The translations under genes and the position numbers were made by a program. From positions 1 to 5,524 of the forward strand of contig JAOZLM010000173.1 of assembly GCA_029934815.1 (NCBI GenBank): 5,524 nt of DNA, read 5' to 3'. A model generated the notes under the pieces. It was not told the DNA's origin. It searched no databases and saw nothing but the letters and a program-made list of their open reading frames with translations. Positions 1 through 5,111 of the stretch are shown piece after piece (within the stretch, counting starts at the first letter, position 1; every line of letters starts with the position of its first letter). The DNA is from Desulfocapsa sp. GTDB lineage: Bacteria; Desulfobacterota; Desulfobulbia; Desulfobulbales; Desulfocapsaceae.

Positions 1-22
1 TCCGGATCAAGTCCGGAATGAC
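1..22. repeat. Truncated copy of dispersed CCGGA palindromic repeat
   Basis: The first 22 bases are the exact reverse complement of bases 3671-3692, the left arm of the large hairpin described below, and they match its right arm (3720-3741) with one mismatch. The unit is itself palindromic: TCCGGA (1-6) and TCCGGA (12-17) enclose the loop TCAAG. Identity to the other copies stops right after GGAATGAC, which marks that edge of the repeat. The rest of this copy, possibly including a partner arm, lies outside the window. It belongs to the same family as the 3669-3743 element. Confidence 0.8.
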
Positions 23-60
23 TCAGGCAGTAGCTGAGCTTTAGTGGTAATCAAGAAGAA

Positions 61-149
61 AAATATACTATTCTTTATTAAACATATACTCGTTACGAAA
101 GCAATCGTTGAGCATAATTACTTGAAGGAAGAATCTGGGGATTGCAAAA
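61..149 (+). promoter_or_regulatory. AT-rich leader and candidate promoter of the small coiled-coil gene
   Basis: This AT-rich stretch directly precedes the ATG at 150. It has two TATACT hexamers (64-69 and 85-90) and a CATAAT (113-118), each one base from a sigma-70 -10 box, but none has a convincing -35 box at normal spacing. A modest ribosome-binding candidate, GGGGA (137-141), lies 8 nt before the ATG, with a GGAAG (127-131) further upstream. That promoter function exists here is inferred from position and composition; which box is used cannot be decided. Confidence 0.3.
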
Positions 150-374
150 ATGTATTTACCGGCACTGGCCAAAGATTTATATAAGTCTCAAAAAGAAGTT
201 GAAGAAATCGAGAAAAAACTTGAGCAGGCAACAGCAGTTGCTGCCCAGGAAGAATTAAAGAATGAGTTGCGTCAGGCGAATGCAGAACTGTCTCAGCTAA
301 GAAAAATTATGGAAGGCAGGAAAGAGCATTCAAAAGCCTCGCTCCATAAACCAAAAAACCGATTTGGTTTATAA
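150..374 (+). CDS. Small coiled-coil protein, function unknown
   Basis: This 74-residue protein is not one I can name. It starts MYLPALAKDLY, then residues ~12-58 are a charged heptad-like region rich in E, K, Q and L (KEVEEIEKKLEQ, then ELKNELRQANAELSQLRKI), which predicts one long helix that probably self-associates as a coiled coil. The basic tail (~59-74: HKPKN and so on) is probably disordered and is partly encoded by the terminator stem. There is no signal peptide, membrane segment, cysteine or histidine cluster, so a soluble cytoplasmic protein is likely. The start is supported by GGGGA 8 nt upstream. Codon use looks protein-like and residue use is coherent, so I consider it a real gene, probably monocistronic. 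Its stop (372-374) overlaps the pgpA stop on the other strand (369-371 is the pgpA TAA). It could be a regulator, adaptor or structural peptide; nothing here decides. Confidence 0.65.
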   Translation: MYLPALAKDLYKSQKEVEEIEKKLEQATAVAAQEELKNELRQANAELSQLRKIMEGRKEHSKASLHKPKNRFGL

Positions 375-379
375 TTTTT
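346..379 (+). terminator. Intrinsic terminator candidate on the convergent stop codons
   Basis: ATAAACCAAA (346-355) and TTTGGTTTAT (363-372) form a perfect 10-bp stem around a 7-nt loop (356-362), followed on the plus strand by AA and five T (375-379). It would end the small coiled-coil transcript. The stem is AT-rich with only two G:C pairs, so it may be weak. It lies inside coding sequence: it encodes the last residues of the plus-strand gene and its right arm covers the pgpA stop. For minus-strand RNA an overlapping shorter hairpin (AAACC/GGTTT, + coordinates 366-370 and 356-360) is followed by only a short T tract, so bidirectional action is possible but less certain. Confidence 0.55.
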
Positions 380-827
380 CTACCAGAACCCATAGTAATT
401 GCAGACAAAGTAGTGCGTACAGTCCGGCAATAACATCGTCAAACATAATCCCGAAACCACCATGGATGTGTGTGTCAAACCATGAGCAGGGAAAGGGTTT
501 TAGCACATCAAAAAAGCGAAAGAAAAGAAATCCGAGAATCCAGGCGGCCGGATGACCAGGTGCTGCAGCAAGAGCAATAAACATCCCCACAAACTCATCG
601 ATCACGATTGGCCCTGCATCGGCCTGATCCAGGATTTTTTCAGCAGATCCTGCCAGCAGGCAACCTATTACAAAAATAACAGCGACCAGAATTATATAGC
701 TCTGTAATGGCATATTCCGCATAAAAAACCAGGGAACAAGAGCCATGAGAGATCCCCAGGTACCAGGCGCTTTGGGGAGGTTTCCTGAGTAAAAACCGGT
801 GGCCAGAAACATTATAATCTTATCCAT
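369..827 (-). CDS. pgpA: Phosphatidylglycerophosphatase A
   Basis: This inner-membrane phosphatase of 152 residues removes phosphate from phosphatidylglycerol phosphate to give phosphatidylglycerol, the last step to that lipid. The family signatures are all present: GNLPKAPGTWGS (16-26), IVIDEFVGM (74-82, with the acidic pair D77/E78), FRFFDVLKPFP (103-113) and GGFGIMFDDVIAG (123-135, with D130/D131). These acidic residues are the expected Mg2+/catalytic set. Hydrophobic segments lie at about 24-37, 42-60, 80-102 and 132-148. The length is normal for the family. It is the last gene of the minus-strand operon: its ATG shares one base with the larC stop (TAATG), and a purine-rich GGAGAAAAGGAAGAG just upstream, inside larC, supplies the ribosome-binding site. 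Translational coupling to larC is therefore likely. Its stop overlaps the convergent small gene. Confidence 0.95.
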   Translation of the reverse strand: MDKIIMFLATGFYSGNLPKAPGTWGSLMALVPWFFMRNMPLQSYIILVAVIFVIGCLLAGSAEKILDQADAGPIVIDEFVGMFIALAAAPGHPAAWILGFLFFRFFDVLKPFPCSWFDTHIHGGFGIMFDDVIAGLYALLCLQLLWVLVEKL

Positions 828-2008
828 TACTCTTCCTTTTCTCCTGCCTGCATAACAGCTCTGTAAACTCGTGCCAGTGGAATGTTTTCAGATTGTGCTA
901 TTTTTTTGCACTCTTCATATTCTGGGTAAATAATTTTTCCGTCGGGTTTTTCTACCTGCTTCGCTTTGATCTGTCCCCACTTTGTGGCCACTACCACAGA
1001 TTCTCTTGCTAATGTCATGCGGTTTTCCTGCCTGAAACGAAGGCCGATGGCACTGGTTTCAGCAAGGATGATTTGCTTTAACGGGAAGGCGTCATGGGGA
1101 GTACAGATAACCTGTAAGCGCTGTCCGGGACGTCCTTTTTTCATAAGTAGCGGAGTAAGAGACACGTCAAGAGCGTTTGCATTAAACAGGAGTTCAGAAA
1201 GATGAGGGAACATTTCGGTGTTCCAGTCGTCAAGGTTACATTCTATCACTTCAACTTGCTGTGTTTCATCTACAATTTCTTTTTCACCAATAAGCAGACG
1301 CAACAGATTAGGCTGCTCATTGTTGAGTATATTATTGCCGGCACCATATCCTGTATTTTTAACAGTCATGGTTGGTATCAGTCCGAAATTGCTTGCCAGT
1401 TGGCCTGCCAGTACTGCACCTGTGGGTGTAACAAGTTCTTTGTCCTGTTCAACACCATACACGGGAATATCCCGAAGGAGTTCACAAACAGCAGGTGCCG
1501 GCAGGGGCAGATTGCCATGGTCGCATGTTACAAAACCACGTCCCATGGGAAGGGGAGAACAGCTGATCTCTGTGATGCCAAAATATTCTAAAGCTACAAG
1601 CGTACCCACAATATCAACAATGGTATCCACAGCGCCCACTTCATGGAAATGGATTTTTGCAATATCCACATTATGAACACTGGCCTCGGCTTCTGCCAGA
1701 CGGGTAAAAATCCTGCCTGCCTGTTCCTTAATGGAAGTGCTGAGAGTGCTCTTTTGAAGAAGTTCCAGAATATTTTCAAGATGACGAAACTGCTGTTTGG
1801 AGCGGGAGTGGATAGTGACTTGTTTACAGCCAATACCAGAACGGATGTCGTTTGTAACGCTAAGTTCAAAATCCAGATTCGGAATTTTAGCAAGTTCTGT
1901 AATCAGTAAATCTTCTGGTAAACCTGCATGGAGAAAAGCACCAAGCAGCATATCTCCACTGATTCCTGAAAAACAGTCGAGGTAGCAGCTGGTTACAGAG
2001 GTGTTCAT
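827..2008 (-). CDS. larC: Nickel insertion protein LarC (nickel-pincer cofactor synthesis)
   Basis: LarC (formerly DUF111, 393 residues) inserts nickel into the pyridinium-bisthiocarboxylate mononucleotide made by LarB and LarE, giving the nickel-pincer cofactor of lactate racemase-type enzymes. The N-terminal half shows YLDCFSGISGDMLLGA (9-24), IHFHEVGAVDTIVDIVG (119-135), SPLPMGRG (151-158) and a glycine-rich GYGAG (220-224). The C-terminal LarC2 part has ECNLDDWNTEMF (256-267), LMKKGRPGQRL (288-298), ETSAIGLR (317-324) and PEYEECKKIA (362-371). Both halves are in one frame, unlike Lactiplantibacillus plantarum, where a frameshift joins larC1 and larC2. W262 sits where many relatives have M (DDMTPE-type motif). 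The ATG lies 6 nt after the fmt stop and has no purine-rich site (TAAATCCCCATG), so reinitiation after fmt is likely. No larA, larB or larE is in the window. Confidence 0.94.
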   Translation of the reverse strand: MNTSVTSCYLDCFSGISGDMLLGAFLHAGLPEDLLITELAKIPNLDFELSVTNDIRSGIGCKQVTIHSRSKQQFRHLENILELLQKSTLSTSIKEQAGRIFTRLAEAEASVHNVDIAKIHFHEVGAVDTIVDIVGTLVALEYFGITEISCSPLPMGRGFVTCDHGNLPLPAPAVCELLRDIPVYGVEQDKELVTPTGAVLAGQLASNFGLIPTMTVKNTGYGAGNNILNNEQPNLLRLLIGEKEIVDETQQVEVIECNLDDWNTEMFPHLSELLFNANALDVSLTPLLMKKGRPGQRLQVICTPHDAFPLKQIILAETSAIGLRFRQENRMTLARESVVVATKWGQIKAKQVEKPDGKIIYPEYEECKKIAQSENIPLARVYRAVMQAGEKEE

Positions 2009-2014
2009 GGGGAT

Positions 2015-2971
2015 TTATGAGGTTTGCAGAAACTGCTGAGCATGCTCAAGCTTTTGGCCGCAGAGATAGGCCTCAACGCTCATCCGTTTTTTGCCTTCCG
2101 GCTGAATTTCCCGAACAAGTAATGCGCCATCACCTGTGGCCAGGAGCAAACCGTTTTTATCCGCCTGAATAATTGAACCGGGATTCCCGGAAGAAGATTT
2201 GTCACTGACAAGGGGCGAGAAAAAGCGAAATCGCTTTCCATCAAGGAAACTATATGCCGTGGGCCACGGATCCATTCCTCTTATCAAACAGTGAATTTCA
2301 CGAGCTGATTTATTCCAGTCGATACAGCCATCTTCTTTTTTCAGTGGTGGTGCTTCTGTGGCCAGACTGTGATCCTGTTCAATGGGTGGAAGTTTGTCCT
2401 GTCTTAGTAAATCAAGGGCTTCGAGAAGTGCTTTACCGCCAAGATTTGAGAGCTTATTAAACAGGCCACCGGCAGTTTCATCGTCTGTTACCGGAATGGA
2501 GGCTGGCAATAACATTGCACCAGTATCCATACCCACGTCCATCTGCATAATAGTTACCCCCGCTTCACTGTCTCCTGCAAGAATTGCCCACTGGATTGGT
2601 GCCGCGCCACGATGGCGGGGGAGCAGAGAACCATGGATATTTATACAGCCCAAGGGGGGCAGATCCAGGATGGAGGATGGTAAAATCCTGCCATACGCCG
2701 CAACAATTATTAAATCAGGGGTAAACGAACGCAACGAATCTGCAAATTCTTTGGTTTTAATTTTGGTGGGTTGTAAAACCGGAATGCCAGAAGCTTCAGC
2801 CACAATTTTTGTGGGTGTGGCTGCCATTTTTTTCCCGCGTCCTTTGGGGCGATCTGGTTGGCTGACAACTGCCACGACCTCGTCAGGCCCATCGATCAGG
2901 GCTTGTAAGGCGGGGACTGAAAAATCGGGAGTCCCCATAAAAATGATTCGAAATTGTTTATTTTTTTGCAT
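2015..2971 (-). CDS. fmt: Methionyl-tRNA formyltransferase
   Basis: Fmt (318 residues, usual length) transfers a formyl group from 10-formyltetrahydrofolate to Met on initiator tRNA in the cytoplasm. The N-terminal Rossmann-type domain starts with FMGTPDFSVPAL (11-22) and has QPDRPKGRGKKM (38-49), the tRNA-contact loop of the family. The catalytic region NIHGSLLPRHRGAAPIQ (111-127) with DVGMDTG (145-151) supplies the Asn-His-Asp triad N111, H113 and D149, at a constant offset of 5 from the E. coli N106/H108/D144. The C-terminal OB-like domain follows, with IDWNKSAREIHCLIRGMDPWP (217-237) and PEGKKRMSVEAYLCG (291-305). Its ATG lies inside the end of def (14-nt overlap), a usual def-fmt arrangement. 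No strong ribosome-binding site is seen, so coupling to def is likely. No key residue is missing. Confidence 0.97.
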   Translation of the reverse strand: MQKNKQFRIIFMGTPDFSVPALQALIDGPDEVVAVVSQPDRPKGRGKKMAATPTKIVAEASGIPVLQPTKIKTKEFADSLRSFTPDLIIVAAYGRILPSSILDLPPLGCINIHGSLLPRHRGAAPIQWAILAGDSEAGVTIMQMDVGMDTGAMLLPASIPVTDDETAGGLFNKLSNLGGKALLEALDLLRQDKLPPIEQDHSLATEAPPLKKEDGCIDWNKSAREIHCLIRGMDPWPTAYSFLDGKRFRFFSPLVSDKSSSGNPGSIIQADKNGLLLATGDGALLVREIQPEGKKRMSVEAYLCGQKLEHAQQFLQTS

Positions 2972-3497
2972 TGCTAGCCAGTTTCTTTTTTGCGGCGGCC
3001 TGCTGCTGTTTCTTGATTTTTTTCTTGTAGAGCGCTCGCTTTAAAGTGGAGAGATGATCTAAAAACAGAATCCCGTTAAGGTGGTCAATTTCGTGTTGCA
3101 ATACTATGGCAAAACGCTCTTCTGCACTTAGCTCCTGAGGCGTTCCTTCCGCATCCTGATAGGAAACGGTGACTTTCAGGCTGCGTTTGACAGAGGCCGT
3201 GAGATCAAGAACCGAGAGACAGCCTTCTTCATCTACCTGTTTTCCTTCCTGTGTTGTGATCTCAGGGTTAATCATGACCATTGAATTCTGCTCATCTTCT
3301 TCTTCAGAAATATCCACAACGATCAAACGTATGGATTCTCCGATCTGAGGTGCCGCCAGCCCAATGCCCGGGGCGTCATACATGGTGTCCACCATATGTG
3401 TGATAAGAGTGGTCAACTCGGGGGTGAAATCTATAACTTTTTCTGCCTTCTGGCGCAGAACAGGATCTGGAAATATGCGGATGGGAAGCAGGCTCAT
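2958..3497 (-). CDS. def: Peptide deformylase
   Basis: Def (179 residues) is the metal-dependent hydrolase that removes the formyl group from the N-terminal methionine of nascent chains at the ribosome exit. All three motifs are present: GIGLAAPQIG (44-53, Q51), EGCLSV (91-96, metal ligand C93) and QHEIDH (134-139, ligands H135 and H139, catalytic E136). The residue after EGCLSV is L97 rather than the common proline. The C-terminal helix is extended and very basic: 11 lysines between residues 153 and 179. In E. coli the C-terminal helix binds the ribosome, so a strengthened ribosomal contact is a reasonable inference. The ATG at 3497 is the first possible start after an in-frame TAG 9 nt upstream; no clear Shine-Dalgarno sequence precedes it. 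It is the first gene of the operon def-fmt-larC-pgpA and overlaps fmt by 14 nt. Confidence 0.97.
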   Translation of the reverse strand: MSLLPIRIFPDPVLRQKAEKVIDFTPELTTLITHMVDTMYDAPGIGLAAPQIGESIRLIVVDISEEEDEQNSMVMINPEITTQEGKQVDEEGCLSVLDLTASVKRSLKVTVSYQDAEGTPQELSAEERFAIVLQHEIDHLNGILFLDHLSTLKRALYKKKIKKQQQAAAKKKLASNAKK

Positions 3498-3548
3498 GGA
3501 TATAGTCTATTTTAATGGTTATTTTTTGTGTTTTTATCTGACGCAGGA

Positions 3549-3580
3549 AATATAGCACAGGGCTACTCTTTCCGCATCAA
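3549..3580 (-). promoter_or_regulatory. Candidate promoter of the def operon
   Basis: On the minus strand TGC-TATATT (3557-3549) resembles an extended -10 element (TGn followed by a hexamer one base from TATAAT), about 50 nt before the def ATG. A TTGATG (3580-3575) resembles a -35 box but stands 20 nt away, beyond the usual 16-18. An extended -10 can work with a poor -35. No other good candidate is visible between def and the repeats. Confidence 0.35.
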
Positions 3581-3642
3581 AGTTGTGTTTCATAACAATA
3601 TGCGCTAGACTTCGCCTAGTCAAATTTTACCCTTATTATTCT

Positions 3643-3660
3643 TGATAAACTCGTAAAAAG
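3643..3660 (+). repeat. 18-nt direct repeat, copy 1
   Basis: TGATAAACTCGTAAAAAG occurs here and again, identically and in the same orientation, at 4784-4801. Both copies are intergenic and upstream of a plus-strand gene. Here the hairpin repeat begins 8 nt later (3669), so this may be the leader of a composite dispersed repeat. An 18-nt exact match within 1.2 kb is very unlikely by chance even in AT-rich DNA. Confidence 0.8.
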
Positions 3661-3668
3661 CTTCAGCA

Positions 3669-3743
3669 CTGTCATTCCGGACTTGATCCGGAATCTGTAA
3701 GTTGCTGTAACAACAAGATTCCGGATCGAGTCCGGAATGACAG
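3669..3743. repeat. REP-doublet (REPIN-like) inverted repeat with 28-bp stem
   Basis: The arms 3669-3696 and 3716-3743 are inverted copies with one mismatch (T3684 opposite G3728, a G-U pair in plus-strand RNA), around a 19-nt loop that has its own GTTG/CAAC pairing. Each arm is also a palindrome: ATTCCGGA and TCCGGAAT around CTTGA (3674-3694) or TCGAG (3718-3738). The element can therefore fold as one long hairpin or as two small ones. This is the build of REP doublets (BIME/REPIN), non-autonomous repeats that RAYT-type transposases are thought to mobilise; no such transposase is in the window. A third half-copy lies at 1-22. It sits 57 nt before the plsY ATG, where a transcript through it would carry a strong 5' hairpin. 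Confidence 0.85.
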
Positions 3744-3800
3744 AATTGACGTATTGTATCTTTTCACGACGCCATCATTCTTCAAAAAACGTTAGAACTC

Positions 3801-4409
3801 ATGATACTCACTCTGCTTATTGCTCTTCCTCTCAGTTATCTTATTGGTGCTATTCCTTTTGGTTTATTGTTCAGTCGTGCGGTTGGAAAAGATGTGCGTC
3901 AGGAAGGAAGTGGAAATATCGGTGCCACCAATGTGAACCGGGTGCTTGGGAAAAAACTCGGTGCTTTGACCTTGCTTTGCGATGTAGCCAAAGGATACCT
4001 TCCTGTTTTTCTGGCGGCATTTTATCTCCCACCTACCGCTGATTCAGCGTGGATTATTGCCCTTTGCGGTCTTGCCGCAGTTGTTGGTCATATGTTTTCT
4101 GTGTATCTTGGCTTTACGGGAGGAAAGGGCGTAGCGACTGCGCTTGGAGTTTTTCTTTTTTACTCTCCCCTTGCCATTTTTTGTCTCCTGTTTCTTTTTA
4201 TTGCCGTTGTTTATTTAAGCGGTTTTGTCTCGGCAGGATCACTTGCAGCAGCAGCAGTTGTTCCTTTTCTCCTGTTTTTCTTTGATAGTGGTATTGAGAT
4301 TGTTTTTGTCGCCTTTGTTATCGCAATCCTTATCTGGGTAAAACATAGTGCAAATATTAAACGTCTTAAAGCCGGCGAAGAAAAAAGCTGGAAGACTAAG
4401 GCTAAATAA
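3801..4409 (+). CDS. plsY: Acyl-phosphate:glycerol-3-phosphate acyltransferase PlsY
   Basis: PlsY (202 residues, usual length) is an integral inner-membrane enzyme that moves an acyl group from acyl-phosphate (made by PlsX) to glycerol-3-phosphate, giving lysophosphatidic acid, the first step of phospholipid synthesis. The three family motifs are present: GSGNIGATNVNR (36-47), GHMFSVYLGFTGGKGVAT (96-113; S100 where proline is common) and HSANIKRLKAGEE (182-194). The N-terminal SYLIGAIPFG (12-21) is also typical. Five or more hydrophobic segments are visible, at about 1-23, 53-76, 84-104, 112-140 and 143-180 (two spans). The ATG at 3801 is the only reasonable start, since an in-frame TGA lies at 3747 with no start codon between. 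No strong Shine-Dalgarno is seen. The stop overlaps the next gene as TAATG. Confidence 0.96.
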   Translation: MILTLLIALPLSYLIGAIPFGLLFSRAVGKDVRQEGSGNIGATNVNRVLGKKLGALTLLCDVAKGYLPVFLAAFYLPPTADSAWIIALCGLAAVVGHMFSVYLGFTGGKGVATALGVFLFYSPLAIFCLLFLFIAVVYLSGFVSAGSLAAAAVVPFLLFFFDSGIEIVFVAFVIAILIWVKHSANIKRLKAGEEKSWKTKAK

Positions 4410-4720
4410 TGACAAAATCAGAATGGGAAGAAGTTTTTGCAGCAAAAGAACTTATGGGACTTGGTGACAGCGCAACCTTAGGTGAACTGAAACGCAGTTA
4501 CCGAAAGCGTTGTAAAGAATATCATCCTGATATTGCCGGGGACGATAAAGCCAAAGGGGATATGATGCGGAAACTGACCCGGGCTTATGACGTGCTGATG
4601 AATCATTATAATCAGTTTAAGATTCCGTTGCTTCCTCGTGACGGGGAAGTGGTAGATGCTGAAGACTGGTGGATGGATCGTTTTGGGCGTGATCCTCTTT
4701 GGGGCAAGAATGGTGTGTGA
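4409..4720 (+). CDS. Small J-domain (DnaJ-like) protein
   Basis: This 103-residue protein is essentially one J domain (about residues 11-67), including KRSYRKRCKEYHPD with the HPD motif (39-41) that stimulates DnaK ATPase, and a helix MMRKLTRAYDVLM (52-64) matching J-domain helix III. It lacks the Gly/Phe, zinc-finger and substrate domains of DnaJ, so it is a class III-type co-chaperone that presumably directs DnaK to one client. The tail (68-103) carries a tryptophan-rich EDWWMDRFGRDPLWG (85-99) that may be the client or membrane-protein contact. The ATG overlaps the plsY stop (TAATG), with AAGG (4398-4401) 7 nt before it, so co-translation with PlsY is likely; a role connected to PlsY is only inference. 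No transmembrane segment is seen. Its usual client in other species is not known to me. Confidence 0.88.
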   Translation: MTKSEWEEVFAAKELMGLGDSATLGELKRSYRKRCKEYHPDIAGDDKAKGDMMRKLTRAYDVLMNHYNQFKIPLLPRDGEVVDAEDWWMDRFGRDPLWGKNGV

Positions 4721-4865
4721 GTTTTTAGCTTTGTGCAGGATATATACATTAGGTGGATTTAAGCGTTACTAAATGTCAACCACTGATAAACTCGTAAAAA
4801 GGTAAAGTTCCGCTCTTGTCTTTTGTCTTACATCGTGATACGCTGTTTTTGGAGGTGCCGATAAT
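4721..4865 (+). promoter_or_regulatory. Upstream region of the toxin-antitoxin pair
   Basis: This gap has no gene and no convincing terminator for the plsY transcript. It holds the second 18-nt repeat (4784-4801), then a tandem TTGTCTT-TTGTCTT (4816-4829). The first TTGTCT (4816-4821) could be a -35 box with TACGCT (4839-4844) at 17 nt as a weak -10. Such antitoxins normally repress their own promoter, so the operator should be here; ATCGTGAT (4832-4839) is a short imperfect palindrome candidate. The region ends in a strong Shine-Dalgarno, GGAGG (4851-4855), 10 nt before the antitoxin ATG. Confidence 0.4.
4784..4801 (+). repeat. 18-nt direct repeat, copy 2
   Basis: This is an exact second copy of TGATAAACTCGTAAAAAG (first at 3643-3660), 65 nt before the antitoxin start. 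Here no CCGGA hairpin follows, so the 18-mer can exist without the hairpin. The two copies directly flank the hairpin, plsY and the J-domain gene. Confidence 0.8.
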
Positions 4866-5111
4866 ATGAAAGATGCAACTATGACAGTGCGAATGTCTCA
4901 TGAAACCAAGAATAGGTTAACCCAACTGGCTGAAGCAACAAATCGAACAAAGTCTTATCTTGTTGACCATGCCATCAGTGACTATCTCAGTGCTTACGAA
5001 TGGCATGTGCTGGAAACAAAGAAAGCTCTTGATTATGCTGAGAGCCCTGACGCTGAATGGCTTGATCACCAGAGCGTAAAGTCGATGTGGACCAAAAAGC
5101 TTGAAGATTAA
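4866..5111 (+). CDS. Ribbon-helix-helix antitoxin (CopG/ParD-like)
   Basis: This 81-residue protein has the ribbon-helix-helix form: a short strand TMTVRM (5-10), helix A (about 11-25, SHETKNRLTQLAEAT), a turn NRTKS (26-30) and helix B (about 30-43, SYLVDHAISDYLSA). The dimer should bind operator DNA through the strand pair. The acidic C-terminal part (about 50-81, with YAESPDAEWLDHQSV) fits the toxin-wrapping segment of ParD-type antitoxins. It would neutralise the downstream toxin and repress the shared promoter. The ATG at 4866 follows GGAGG by 10 nt; the ATG at residue 6 is possible but less well placed. Its last 11 nt overlap the toxin gene, the usual antitoxin-first order. The exact ParD, RelB or CopG subfamily cannot be settled by eye. 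Confidence 0.88.
   Translation: MKDATMTVRMSHETKNRLTQLAEATNRTKSYLVDHAISDYLSAYEWHVLETKKALDYAESPDAEWLDHQSVKSMWTKKLED

Larger units (their letters stand above)
3498..3800. other. Divergent intergenic region between def and plsY (303 nt)
   Basis: This gap separates the minus-strand def operon from the plus-strand plsY pair, so promoters for both should lie here. It holds the def promoter candidate (3549-3580), the 18-nt repeat (3643-3660) and the long hairpin (3669-3743). A TTGACG (3746-3751) right after the hairpin looks like a plsY -35 box, but no acceptable -10 follows at 16-18 nt. The plsY promoter is thus unresolved and may lie upstream of, or within, the repeats. No coding potential or structured RNA gene is evident. 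Confidence 0.6.

Noticed and set aside
22..42. CTCAG/CTGAG stem followed by CTTTA as a terminator of an upstream gene
   Set aside because: Only 5 bp with a 7-nt loop and no real T-run; too weak to call.
1202..1676. Two plus-strand open frames opposite larC
   Set aside because: They are shadows of the strongly supported larC gene with cysteine- and serine-rich, non-protein-like translations.
2382..3044. 220-codon open frame on the plus strand opposite fmt
   Set aside because: It is fully antisense to fmt, which has all its catalytic motifs; the predicted protein has no recognisable domain and no ribosome-binding site.
3607..3622. CTAGAC-TTCGC-CTAGTC as a hairpin or operator near def
   Set aside because: The halves are near-direct rather than inverted repeats, and pairing is limited to the self-palindromic CTAG.
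3669..3743. The long hairpin as a Rho-independent terminator
   Set aside because: Neither strand has a T-run after the stem, and related copies elsewhere in the window show it is a repeat.
3643..3743. CRISPR array
   Set aside because: The repeats are inverted palindromes and not regularly spaced direct repeats with unique spacers; no cas gene is present.
3643..4801. The 18-nt direct repeats as ends of a mobile element
   Set aside because: The segment between them holds only housekeeping-type genes, no transposase or integrase, and no inverted termini.
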